DNA from: an uncultured Oscillospiraceae bacterium
GTDB taxonomy: Bacteria; Bacillota; Clostridia; Oscillospirales; Oscillospiraceae
Assembly: GCA_910577525.1 (NCBI GenBank)
Contig: CAJTLI010000048.1
Coordinates: 1 to 13,878 of the forward strand
Direction: 5' to 3'
DNA length: 13,878 nt
Below, in pieces: positions 8,020-13,878 of this stretch. A program made the translations under genes and the position numbers. Position 1 is the stretch's first letter. Every line of letters begins with the position of its first letter. The notes below the pieces were generated by a model that had not been told where the DNA came from, made no database searches, and saw only the letters and a program-made list of their open reading frames with translations.

Positions 8020-9559
8020 TAAGTTTTTTGTCGGCCTCAATCTGACCAGTGTGGAGGATCATGGCGTTCAGCGGCCTATTTCCCGCGTCACATTCCTGCT
8101 GGACAACGAGAACAGCGTCACCGCGGGGGACGACACAGGCGCAGAGCTGCTGGCGGACTGTCCCCACGCGACCCAGGCCATAGCAGACGCCGTATTGACC
8201 CAGATCAAAGGCTACCAACACCGCATGTTCAACGCCGATGACGCGGCCCTGGACCCGGCGGCGGAGCTGGGAGACGGGGTCACAGCGGGCGGTGTGTACT
8301 CTGTCATCTCCAGGCTGAGCGACGACGGCAGCGGCTATTCCGGCGTCACCGCCCCTGGGAAATCGGAGATGGAGGACGAGTACCCGGCCGGGGGACCATT
8401 GACCCAGGAGTTCAGCAGAAAAATCGCCCAGACCAACTCCCGGATCACCAAAACGGCGGAGCATATTCGCCTGGAGGTATCCAGTAAAATCGGCGGCCTG
8501 TCCAGCTCGATAGACGTTCAGCTGGACAGCATTGCGCAAAAGGTTGAAAATACGGAGGCCGGACTGTCTCAAACGCTCCGTGTTGCCGCCGACGGCGTGA
8601 CCATTACAAACGCCCAGGGCAGTACCCTGACCATCGACGGCGGGCAGATCGACGCCAGTAAAATCCACGCGGAGCAGCTTGACGCCAGCAGAATCCGCGC
8701 GGAGGACCTGAACCTCACTGGGGCCGTCTCCTGGGGCGACCTGGCCTACGACGCGAAAAATCAGGTCATCAGCGCCCAGAACACCGCCGGAAACGCGCAG
8801 TCCGCCGCCAGCTCGGCCCTCTCCGCCGCCAACAGCGCGGCCAGCACGGTGGCCGGGTGGACTTACCCCGGGTCGACGTATATGGATGGGTCCATGCTCA
8901 TGACCGGGACCGTGAAGGCGACGTCCCTTCAGGGCGGGTCTGTTTCACTGCTTGATTATTCCGGCAATCCCTCCGGCGTCATGTCCATCACCTCGGCGGT
9001 GACGGGAGCGTATGCCGTCGATCTGTCCAGCTATTCCGCGCTGCGCATATCGGCGCAGTCCGGGCTGCTCCATCTGAACGGCGGGCCGGATATAACGGTC
9101 GGGTGCGCAAATTTTTACCCCCTCGGGAAAGCGGCGAATCTGGGCAGTCCCCAGGGGGGTATGTGGAACGCCGTGTATTCCTATACGGCTGAGATCATCA
9201 CATCGGACCGCAGCAGCAAGCATGATATCGAGCCGGTTCCGGACAAGTACATGGACATGCTGGACCGGATTGAGCCGGTGCGCTTCAAGGTGAACAATGG
9301 GACCTCCGGGCGGTATCATATGGGGTTTGTGGCCCAGGAGGTGGAGGCTGCCATGGCGTCCAGCGGGGTCGATTCGCTGGAGTTCGCCGGGTGGTGCAGA
9401 GACAAGGGCCCGGACGGGGCCGAATTGCAAATGCTTCGCTATACGGAATTCATTCCGCTCTGCGTTAAAAAGATGCGGCGGCTGGAGGCCCGCGTGGCGG
9501 CGCTGGAGGAACGCGCGCGCCGGCAGGCGGGCGGGAAAGAGGAGGATGCGGATGGCTGA
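8012..9559 (+). CDS. Hub C-terminal part and tail spike with Peptidase_S74 domain
   Basis: A 515-residue protein from TTG 8012, overlapping the upstream hub gene by eight bases. Residues 1-130 look like the continuation of the hub (PISRVTFLLDNENSVTAGDD, then LDPAAELGDGVTAGGVYSVI). Residues about 133-205 are helical. Residues 211-230 hold the DASKIHAEQLDASRI pattern common in spike proteins. Residues 255-282 are Ala/Ser-rich, and 283-397 are beta-rich. The C-terminus from Ser398 is a Peptidase_S74 intramolecular chaperone: TSDRSSKHDIEPV supplies Ser398 and Lys403, spaced like the known Ser/Lys dyad, and it ends in a coiled coil (LEARVAALEERARRQ). It would trimerise, fold the spike, then cut itself off. 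Cleavage is inferred. Confidence 0.75.
   Translation: MFDKFFVGLNLTSVEDHGVQRPISRVTFLLDNENSVTAGDDTGAELLADCPHATQAIADAVLTQIKGYQHRMFNADDAALDPAAELGDGVTAGGVYSVISRLSDDGSGYSGVTAPGKSEMEDEYPAGGPLTQEFSRKIAQTNSRITKTAEHIRLEVSSKIGGLSSSIDVQLDSIAQKVENTEAGLSQTLRVAADGVTITNAQGSTLTIDGGQIDASKIHAEQLDASRIRAEDLNLTGAVSWGDLAYDAKNQVISAQNTAGNAQSAASSALSAANSAASTVAGWTYPGSTYMDGSMLMTGTVKATSLQGGSVSLLDYSGNPSGVMSITSAVTGAYAVDLSSYSALRISAQSGLLHLNGGPDITVGCANFYPLGKAANLGSPQGGMWNAVYSYTAEIITSDRSSKHDIEPVPDKYMDMLDRIEPVRFKVNNGTSGRYHMGFVAQEVEAAMASSGVDSLEFAGWCRDKGPDGAELQMLRYTEFIPLCVKKMRRLEARVAALEERARRQAGGKEEDADG
9200..9220 (+). other. Predicted S74 self-cleavage site
   Basis: The codons encode T-S-D-R-S-S-K. In characterised S74 domains the chain is cut just before a Ser-Asp, and a Lys five residues after that Ser completes the dyad. 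Here Ser398 and Lys403 fit. Cutting would release about 118 C-terminal residues. Confidence 0.6.
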
Positions 9560-10082
9560 CAAGACCACAGGCGGGCTGCCCGCCGTCCAGGAAGCGGCCA
9601 TCGGGGACCTGCCCGGCATCGCGGATCTCTACGACGACACTCTGCTGCCTGTAGAGCAGCAGGGAGAGGCCCGACACATGACGGGGGCGCAGTGGAAGAC
9701 GTACGCCCAGGCGGGGGTGCACCAGTATGTTGAGAGCGCCCGCACAGCGGCGGAACGGGCGTCGGAGGCCTCCGATTCGGCCCAAGGCTATGCTCAGAAC
9801 GCCGGGAAAAGCGCCGGGGAGGCCGCAGACTTCGCCGCCGCCGCGCGGCAGTACAGCGGCAGGCCCCCAATCATCAAAAACGGCACCTGGTGGACCTGGG
9901 ACGCCGCACAGCAGGAATACGTGGACACCGGCGAGGCCGCCCGGGGGAATCTGATGTACGCCGCGTTCTTTCTGGACCCCCGGACGGGGGAGCTTCACAT
10001 GCTGACGGACAGCGAGTATACCGGACCGGATTTCCGGCTGGTAAACGGAAATCTGGAGGTGGTTTTACACGATGAAAGCTAG
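9552..10082 (+). CDS. Tail fibre-like protein with Ala-rich helix
   Basis: A 176-residue protein. ATG 9552 is chosen over ATG 9546 because AGAGGAGG (9538-9545) is then six bases away; it overlaps the previous gene by eight bases (ATGGCTGA). Residues about 60-100 form an Ala/Ser/Glu-rich helix (ARTAAERASEASDSAQGYAQ). A short beta module follows with PPIIKNGTWWTWDAAQQEYV and DTGEAARG, a Trp-rich unit often seen in Firmicutes phage fibres. A beta C-terminus (TGELHMLTDSEYTG) resembles the end of small tail-fibre accessory proteins. Likely a structural part of the adhesion device; the exact role is unknown. Confidence 0.5.
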   Translation: MADKTTGGLPAVQEAAIGDLPGIADLYDDTLLPVEQQGEARHMTGAQWKTYAQAGVHQYVESARTAAERASEASDSAQGYAQNAGKSAGEAADFAAAARQYSGRPPIIKNGTWWTWDAAQQEYVDTGEAARGNLMYAAFFLDPRTGELHMLTDSEYTGPDFRLVNGNLEVVLHDES

Positions 10083-10812
10083 CACGAATCTGGGCCGGGT
10101 GTCCCTGGTTCCTCGCGGGGAGTATGACCCCTCCGTACAATATGAGCGGCTGGACGTGGTGGGGTTTGAAGGGGCCGGTTATCTGGTTCTGCGGCCCGTC
10201 CAAGGGGCGGCGCCGGAGGATGGTCCGGACTACATGCTGCTGGCGGCCCGAGGCCGGGACGGCGAGGACGGAGCCCCCGGAAAGGACGGCGAGCCCGGAA
10301 ACAGCATCGCCAAGGTTGAGCGCACCGGCGGAACCGGAGCGCCCGGCGAGGTGGACACCTACACCATCACCCTGACGGACGGCAGCACGACGGTTTTTCA
10401 AGTCCGCAACGGCGCGGACGGCCAGGGGGCGGGGGATATGGTCAAATCCGTATACGACCCCCAGGGCAAGGCGGAAGATATTTTTTCCTACGCGGACGCC
10501 GCCGCCCAAGCTGTTCTGTCCTCCTGTGATCCGGCGGGGACGGCGGCGGGGCTGCTGGGGGCACACGATGGAAACAAAGCGGCCCACAGTGATCTCCGGG
10601 CGCTGGTTTCGGCGGCGCAAACGGCGGCGGAAGGGGCTGGCAGCGCCGCCGGGTCCGCCCAGGAGACGGCGGACGGCGCGGCTGCCGCCGCAAGCTCGGC
10701 GCTCCAGGCCGCCCAGGCGGCACAGCAGGCGGCTGAGGCCCGGGCCACCATGGCGCAGGTAAACGCGGCCATTGCCGCCGCGATTCTGGACAGCTGGGAG
10801 GGAGCGTATTGA
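10072..10812 (+). CDS. Tail fibre-like protein with collagen-like stretch
   Basis: A 246-residue protein overlapping the previous gene by 11 bases. Residues 1-58 resemble a small N-terminal fibre module (SLVPRGEYDPSVQYERLDVV). Residues 61-78 are six Gly-X-Y triplets, which would form a short collagen-like triple helix and imply a trimer. A beta segment follows (YTITLTDGSTTVFQVRNGAD), then MVKSVYDPQGKAEDIFSYAD, a motif common in Clostridia phage fibres. The last 80 residues are a very Ala-rich helix. It probably forms a trimeric stalk or linker in the tail tip, next to the receptor-binding protein. Function is inferred from composition and context. Confidence 0.58.
   Translation: MKASTNLGRVSLVPRGEYDPSVQYERLDVVGFEGAGYLVLRPVQGAAPEDGPDYMLLAARGRDGEDGAPGKDGEPGNSIAKVERTGGTGAPGEVDTYTITLTDGSTTVFQVRNGADGQGAGDMVKSVYDPQGKAEDIFSYADAAAQAVLSSCDPAGTAAGLLGAHDGNKAAHSDLRALVSAAQTAAEGAGSAAGSAQETADGAAAAASSALQAAQAAQQAAEARATMAQVNAAIAAAILDSWEGAY
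10252..10305 (+). repeat. Collagen-like Gly-X-Y repeat
   Basis: Six consecutive triplets GRD GED GAP GKD GEP GNS (residues 61-78 of the fibre gene). The triplets are short, acidic and basic in alternation, as in other phage collagen-like fibre segments. Confidence 0.8.
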
Positions 10813-12242
10813 GCGTGCAGGAGGACAAATTGAAGGCCATCGCCGACGCTATCCGGGAGAAGGAGGGGACATCTGAGCCCATTCCCGCGGGCGACTTCGC
10901 CGCCCGGATTCTGGCCATCCGGGGCGGTGGGGACGTGACGCTGGAGTCCATCTCCATCACGGCGCCGCCCAATAAGGTGAGCTATGCCACCGGGGACCTG
11001 TTCGACCCCACGGGGATGTCCGTGTGGGCGGACTTCTCCAACGGCTACGGGCTGTACGTCAACCACGCCGACCTGGCGTTTGATCCGGCGGGGCCGCTGG
11101 AGGAGGGGACCGAGAGCGTGACCGTCCGGTTCTCCTGGGGCGGGGAGACGGCGCAGACCACCCAGGCCATCGGCGTCAACAGCGTCCAAATCTACGGCGT
11201 GGAGTGGGATTGGACCGACGGCGGCCCCACCAAGGGGGCCCGCACCGACGACGCGGCGGGCTTTGTTGATCCAACCCCCGCCGTGAACAACGGGACTGGC
11301 AGTTCTCCCTTCGATGAGATCATGCCCTGGGCGGGGATGGTAAAGGAGGACCGCGCCGGAGGCGTGGAGGTGAAGGAGCCCAAATACTGGTTCAAGTGGA
11401 CCAAGACGGGGAAAAAGCTGAAGCTGCAAATCGCCAACGGGCCCGCAGAGGGATTCCACGTGGACCCGGTGAACATGGACCGGGGCGACGGCCTGGGGGA
11501 GCTGGACTTCTCCTACATCGGGCGGTATCACTCCGGCAATGACTGGAAGTCCGCTACTAATGCGGCCCAGAAGGTCAGCGTCGTCAGAAACGTGGCCCGG
11601 TCTGGCATCCACGGCCTGGGGGCTAACTTCTGGCTGATCGACTTTGCCCAGTTCTGGTATGTGGGGATGCTGTATCTGGTAGAGTTTGCCGACTGGAACG
11701 GTCAGGCCACCATCGGCTATGGTTGTTCCGCAAATGGGTCCAAGGAGAACAACGGCAAAACAGACGCTATGCAGTACCACACCGGCACCACGGCGGTCAG
11801 CCGGGATACCTACGGCTTCATCCAATACCGCAACATCGAGGGCTGGTGGGACAATGTACTGGACTTTGTTGACGGCTGCTATTACAACGATAACGGTCTG
11901 AATGTTATTATAGACCCCAATCAATTCAGTGAAGACACCGGTGGTGTTTTGGTGGGTAAGCCGACCGACGGTTATCCGTCCGACTTCACCATTCCGACGC
12001 AAAACGGGTTTGAGTGGGCACTGTTTCCCAGCGCTAGTAACGGCAGCATCTCAAGCTATACCTCGGATTCTTGGCGTGTCAATGCGTATCCGCAACTGAC
12101 CCACGGTGGTTACTGGGTGCATAATAACTACTTACAACATTCGGGTCCGTTCTATATCAGTACTTTTGTGCAAATAGATCCGATGTCACTACAGTACATA
12201 GGCTGCCGCCTCCAGGAACGCCCGCCGAAAACGGCGGCTTAA
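10809..12242 (+). CDS. Receptor-binding tail protein with lectin-like C-terminus (candidate DGR target)
   Basis: A 477-residue protein. TTG 10809 overlaps the previous stop by four bases and follows GGGAGGGAG (10796-10804). Residues 1-37 are a short helical module (KLKAIADAIREKEGTSEPIP) common at fibre starts. Residues about 42-122 look like a bacterial Ig-like domain. Residues about 125-477 match a Clostridia prophage adhesin type: IYGVEWDWTDGG, AVNNGTGSSPFDEIMPWAGM, GANFWLIDFAQFWYVGMLYL, then YGFIQYRNIEGWWDNVLDFV and DGCYY. The end has the C-type-lectin/FGE-like pattern HGGYW, SGPFYIS, IGCRL. Such domains carry the variable region in diversity-generating retroelement targets. Codon use shifts sharply after about 11880. 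It most likely binds the host surface; diversification is inferred. Confidence 0.75.
   Translation: MSVQEDKLKAIADAIREKEGTSEPIPAGDFAARILAIRGGGDVTLESISITAPPNKVSYATGDLFDPTGMSVWADFSNGYGLYVNHADLAFDPAGPLEEGTESVTVRFSWGGETAQTTQAIGVNSVQIYGVEWDWTDGGPTKGARTDDAAGFVDPTPAVNNGTGSSPFDEIMPWAGMVKEDRAGGVEVKEPKYWFKWTKTGKKLKLQIANGPAEGFHVDPVNMDRGDGLGELDFSYIGRYHSGNDWKSATNAAQKVSVVRNVARSGIHGLGANFWLIDFAQFWYVGMLYLVEFADWNGQATIGYGCSANGSKENNGKTDAMQYHTGTTAVSRDTYGFIQYRNIEGWWDNVLDFVDGCYYNDNGLNVIIDPNQFSEDTGGVLVGKPTDGYPSDFTIPTQNGFEWALFPSASNGSISSYTSDSWRVNAYPQLTHGGYWVHNNYLQHSGPFYISTFVQIDPMSLQYIGCRLQERPPKTAA
12063..12215 (+). other. Candidate DGR variable region (VR)
   Basis: This encodes residues about 419-469 and ends just before the gene's last eight codons. 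Fixed-looking positions (HGGYW at 432-436, SGPFY at 445-449, IGCRL at 464-468) alternate with unusual residues (V437, H438, Y441-H444, F453-D457, M459-Y463). Those are the places where lectin-fold DGR targets vary. Rare codons for this window, such as TTA, CTA, ATA and TCA, cluster here, as random change at template adenines would produce. No template copy is visible in the window, so the call is by pattern and borders are approximate. Confidence 0.58.
12222..12237 (+). repeat. GC inverted repeat with A4 loop 3' of the candidate VR
   Basis: CCGCCG (12222-12227) and CGGCGG (12232-12237) are perfect inverted repeats around AAAA. The hairpin lies in the last codons of the receptor-binding gene, a few bases after the candidate VR. 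No T-run follows, so it is unlikely to be a terminator. Bordetella phage BPP-1 needs a comparable hairpin downstream of its VR for mutagenic homing. Confidence 0.55.
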
Positions 12243-12254
12243 GGGGGTGATACC

Positions 12255-12599
12255 GTGGAATACGAGTATGTTTTCGGCACCAACGGCAACGCGGAGACCT
12301 TGCGGGTGAAGGGCCCGGCCCACACGGCCCTGACCGGTTTCCAGCAGGTGGTCCAGGAGTACCCCGGCGAGACCGTCACCGGCCGCTTCCGCATCGTCCG
12401 GAAGCTGAAAAGCGCCGGGGACCCGGAGGGCAATTGCTACGACTGGTACGAGATCGACCGGCACTACCGGACATCGGATAAAAGCGCGGCGCTCCAAAAG
12501 GAGCTGGAGGACACGAGGCAGAAGCTGGCCGCCGCCATCCAGTCCAACGCCATGCTGGAGGACTGCCTGGTGGAGATGGCGGAGACCGTCTATGCGTGA
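12255..12599 (+). CDS. Small phage protein of unknown function between adhesin and lysis genes
   Basis: A 114-residue protein from GTG 12255, preceded by AAGGGGGTG (12241-12249). The first half looks beta-rich (EYEYVFGTNGNAETLRVKGP, then TVTGRFRIVRKLK). A motif CYDWYEIDRHYRTSDKS precedes a helical C-terminus (LQKELEDTRQKLAAAIQSNA). I recognise this type only as a common Clostridia phage protein encoded after the last tail fibre gene. It could be a tail-tip accessory or a spacer between modules. It does not look like the DGR accessory protein Avd, which is all-helical. Confidence 0.55.
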   Translation: MEYEYVFGTNGNAETLRVKGPAHTALTGFQQVVQEYPGETVTGRFRIVRKLKSAGDPEGNCYDWYEIDRHYRTSDKSAALQKELEDTRQKLAAAIQSNAMLEDCLVEMAETVYA

Positions 12600-12654
12600 C
12601 CATCTGGCCGGACTGGCCTGTTGGATTTACATCAAACTGAAAGGGGATCGTGAA

Positions 12655-12816
12655 ATGATGGCTATGTTGTTCGCGTGCAGGATTGTGGAGGGGCGCTCGG
12701 AGTTTGCCAAGGTGCCCCGGCTGCTGAAGCAGCAGGTGGCGGACATCCTGATCAACGACTTCGGCATGCCGGAGCTTGTCCCGGCGGAGTCCGGCGGGAC
12801 GGCGGAGGGGGCGTAA
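12655..12816 (+). CDS. CD1375-like small phage protein
   Basis: A 53-residue protein. ATG 12655 is preferred because AAGGGGA (12641-12647) precedes it at good spacing; the in-frame ATG at 12592 would add 21 residues and overlap the upstream gene by eight bases. The core MLFACRIVEGRSEFAKVPRL followed by LKQQVADILI resembles the CD1375-type small proteins seen beside tail fibre and holin genes in Clostridia prophages. It has no clear membrane segment. Its function is unknown. Confidence 0.52.
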   Translation: MMAMLFACRIVEGRSEFAKVPRLLKQQVADILINDFGMPELVPAESGGTAEGA

Positions 12817-12819
12817 GGC

Positions 12820-13137
12820 ATGAGCCCGGAGGAGCTGGCGGTGAAGCTGGCGGAGGTGGACGCCCGCTGCCGGTCCAACACCCACCGGCTGGACGCCGCA
12901 GAAAAAAACTCCGATGTGCTCCACGAGCTGGCCACATCGGTGAAGGTGATGGCGGGGGAGCTGAAGCGGCAGGGCGACGCTGTGGAGGAGATCAAGGACG
13001 ATGTGACCAACCTGGGGCACAAGGTGGACAGCATCGAGAAAAAGCCGGGGAAGCGCTGGGAGAGCGTCATGGACAAGCTCATCTGGGGCGTGGTGGGCGC
13101 GGTGCTGGCGTTTCTGCTGGCAAAGTTCGGACTGTGA
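12820..13137 (+). CDS. XhlA-like phage lysis accessory protein
   Basis: A 105-residue protein starting three bases after the previous stop, with GGAGG at about 12804-12808. Residues 1-80 form a charged coiled coil (DARCRSNTHRLDAAEKNSDV, then EIKDDVTNLGHKVDSIEKK). One C-terminal membrane helix follows (LIWGVVGAVLAFLLAKFGL). This matches the XhlA/haemolysin family, which associates with the membrane and cooperates with the holin in Bacillus PBSX-type lysis. The position next to the holin and endolysin supports the role. Confidence 0.72.
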   Translation: MSPEELAVKLAEVDARCRSNTHRLDAAEKNSDVLHELATSVKVMAGELKRQGDAVEEIKDDVTNLGHKVDSIEKKPGKRWESVMDKLIWGVVGAVLAFLLAKFGL

Positions 13138-13153
13138 AAGGAGGATACATATC

Positions 13154-13354
13154 ATGAATGACTACATAAAGAAGTGGTGGAAGGCGGCGGGAATCCGGGC
13201 CGTCAAGACGGTGGCCCAGACGGCGGTGGCCACCATCGGCACCGCCGTGGCCATGGGGGATGTGAACTGGCCGCTGGTGGCATCGGCGTCGGTGCTGGCC
13301 GGGGTGCTGTCCCTGCTCACCAGTGTGGCGGGACTGCCGGAAGTGGACGGCTGA
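13154..13354 (+). CDS. Holin, r1t type
   Basis: A 66-residue membrane protein behind a near-ideal SD (AAAGGAGG, 13137-13144). A basic N-terminus (MNDYIKKWWKAAGIRAVK) precedes two hydrophobic stretches: TVAQTAVATIGTAVAMG and PLVASASVLAGVLSLLTSVA, with a short DVNW turn between them. This two-helix plan and wording are typical of r1t-type holins of Gram-positive phages. Holins open the membrane at a set time so the endolysin can reach the wall. Position between the XhlA-like gene and the endolysin fits. Confidence 0.77.
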   Translation: MNDYIKKWWKAAGIRAVKTVAQTAVATIGTAVAMGDVNWPLVASASVLAGVLSLLTSVAGLPEVDG

Positions 13355-13361
13355 CGGCCCC

Positions 13362-13878
13362 ATGGACAACGCACGAAAGATTTGGGACAGGCTGCTCTCC
13401 GCCGGACTGACCCCGGCGGGGGCTGCGGGGCTGATGGGCAACCTCCAGGCGGAGAGCGGGCTGAATCCCATTAACCTCCAGAACAGCTGTGAGAAGAAGC
13501 TGGGCTTCACCGACGAGAGCTATACCGCCACCGTGGACAGCGGGGCCTATGGGGGCTTTATCAGCGATATGGCGGGGTACGGGCTGGCTCAGTGGACGAA
13601 CCTGAATAGAAAGCAACTGTTGCTATACTTTGCTCGGATGGGAGCGTCCTCTGTGGGAGACCTAGACATACAGATGGACTACCTGATTTGGGAGCTGGGC
13701 AAAAAGTTCCCGGCGGTGTGGGACAAGCTGCGGACCACCGCCAGCGTCCGTGAGGCATCTGACTGCGTGCTGCTGAAATTCGAGCGCCCCGCCAACCAGA
13801 GCGCCGAAAACTGCGCCCGGCGGGCCGCGCTGGGGCAGGGGTTCTATGACCAATTCGCAGAGAAAGGGGAGAGCATCA
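13362..13878 (+). CDS. Endolysin, Phage_lysozyme2 type (3' partial)
   Basis: The open frame starts at ATG 13362 and runs off the right edge, with 172 codons visible. The start has no clear SD and lies seven bases after the holin stop, so coupling is likely. The protein has no signal peptide, as expected for holin-dependent lysis. Segments GLMGNLQAESGLNPINLQNS, KKLGFTDESYTATVDSG and MAGYGLAQWTNLNRKQLLLY match the Phage_lysozyme2 family of peptidoglycan hydrolases, and the Glu in QAESGL is the likely catalytic residue. A late LKFERPANQSAENCARRAAL stretch is the usual domain end. Any wall-binding domain would lie outside the window. Confidence 0.82.
   Translation, partial: MDNARKIWDRLLSAGLTPAGAAGLMGNLQAESGLNPINLQNSCEKKLGFTDESYTATVDSGAYGGFISDMAGYGLAQWTNLNRKQLLLYFARMGASSVGDLDIQMDYLIWELGKKFPAVWDKLRTTASVREASDCVLLKFERPANQSAENCARRAALGQGFYDQFAEKGESI

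Noticed and set aside
8024..8029. The T6 run as the site of a frame-breaking indel in the hub gene
   Set aside because: The upstream frame meets TGA at 8017-8019 before this run, so a change here could not rejoin the frames; the TTT at 8015-8017 is the better candidate.
6892..8040. A 382-codon open frame on the minus strand across the hub and distal tail genes
   Set aside because: It crosses two well-supported genes antisense, lacks any family resemblance and fits the shadow pattern caused by strong G/C third positions.
10488..12002. A 504-codon open frame on the minus strand, opposite the receptor-binding and fibre genes
   Set aside because: It lies antisense to genes with clear family patterns, is rich in Gly, Pro, Val and His as expected of a GC-rich shadow frame, and shows no recognisable domain.
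12222..12240. Hairpin read as a rho-independent terminator
   Set aside because: The stem is only six base pairs, lies inside the coding end of the gene and is followed by CTTAAGGGGG instead of a T-run; translation continues at GTG 12255.
12255..12599. The gene after the adhesin as the DGR accessory protein Avd
   Set aside because: The size is similar, but the first half looks beta-rich and the CYDWYEIDRHYR motif is unlike the all-helical Avd bundle.
12592..12654. ATG 12592 as start of the CD1375-like gene
   Set aside because: It overlaps the upstream gene and has no good SD, whereas AAGGGGA precedes ATG 12655 at proper spacing and the family-like core begins there.
1..13878. A DGR reverse transcriptase or template repeat within the window
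   Set aside because: No frame shows RT motifs such as a YxDD box in a plausible gene, and by eye no second copy of the 12063-12215 stretch is present; a computed self-alignment would settle it.

Overview
The window is a run of late structural and lysis genes from a tailed siphovirus or prophage. Every gene lies on the + strand, and neighbours overlap or are separated by only a few bases. High GC with mostly G/C third codon positions, frequent GTG and TTG starts behind strong Shine-Dalgarno (SD) sequences, and the protein families suggest a GC-rich gut Clostridia host (Oscillospiraceae type). The host name is an inference. Nothing in the window separates a free phage from a prophage: no integrase, att site or bacterial flank is present.

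Head and connector (1-3051): the 3' end of a GP20-type scaffold gene, the major capsid protein, then four small connector genes (head-tail connector, DUF6751-like head closure, Minor_capsid_2-like, Minor_capsid_3-like). This order resembles Listeria phage A118 and its relatives. Tail shaft (3072-6938): major tail tube protein, a tail assembly chaperone overlapping a Gp15-family partner with a possible +1 frameshift site, and a 778-residue tape measure protein.

Tail tip and adhesion (6946-12242): a small distal-tail-like protein, then a baseplate hub split across two overlapping frames. The second half ends in a Peptidase_S74 self-cleaving chaperone domain with the expected Ser/Lys pair. Two fibre-like proteins with Ala-rich helices and a collagen-like stretch follow. 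Last is a 477-residue receptor-binding protein whose C-terminal lectin-like region looks like the variable region of a diversity-generating retroelement (DGR) target. A GC hairpin with an A4 loop lies just 3' of that region, where the Bordetella phage BPP-1 DGR has its homing hairpin. I see no reverse transcriptase or template repeat here, so any such cassette must be outside the window, perhaps downstream.

Lysis (12255-13878): two small phage proteins (one CD1375-like), an XhlA-like membrane protein, an r1t-type holin, and the start of a Phage_lysozyme2-type endolysin that runs off the right edge.

There is no gene-free stretch longer than about 35 bases. I found no tRNA, rRNA, CRISPR array, IS element, clear promoter or rho-independent terminator. 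The packed layout suggests one long late transcript started upstream of the window. Most promising for follow-up: the candidate DGR variable region and its hairpin, the split hub gene, and the tail-chaperone overlap.
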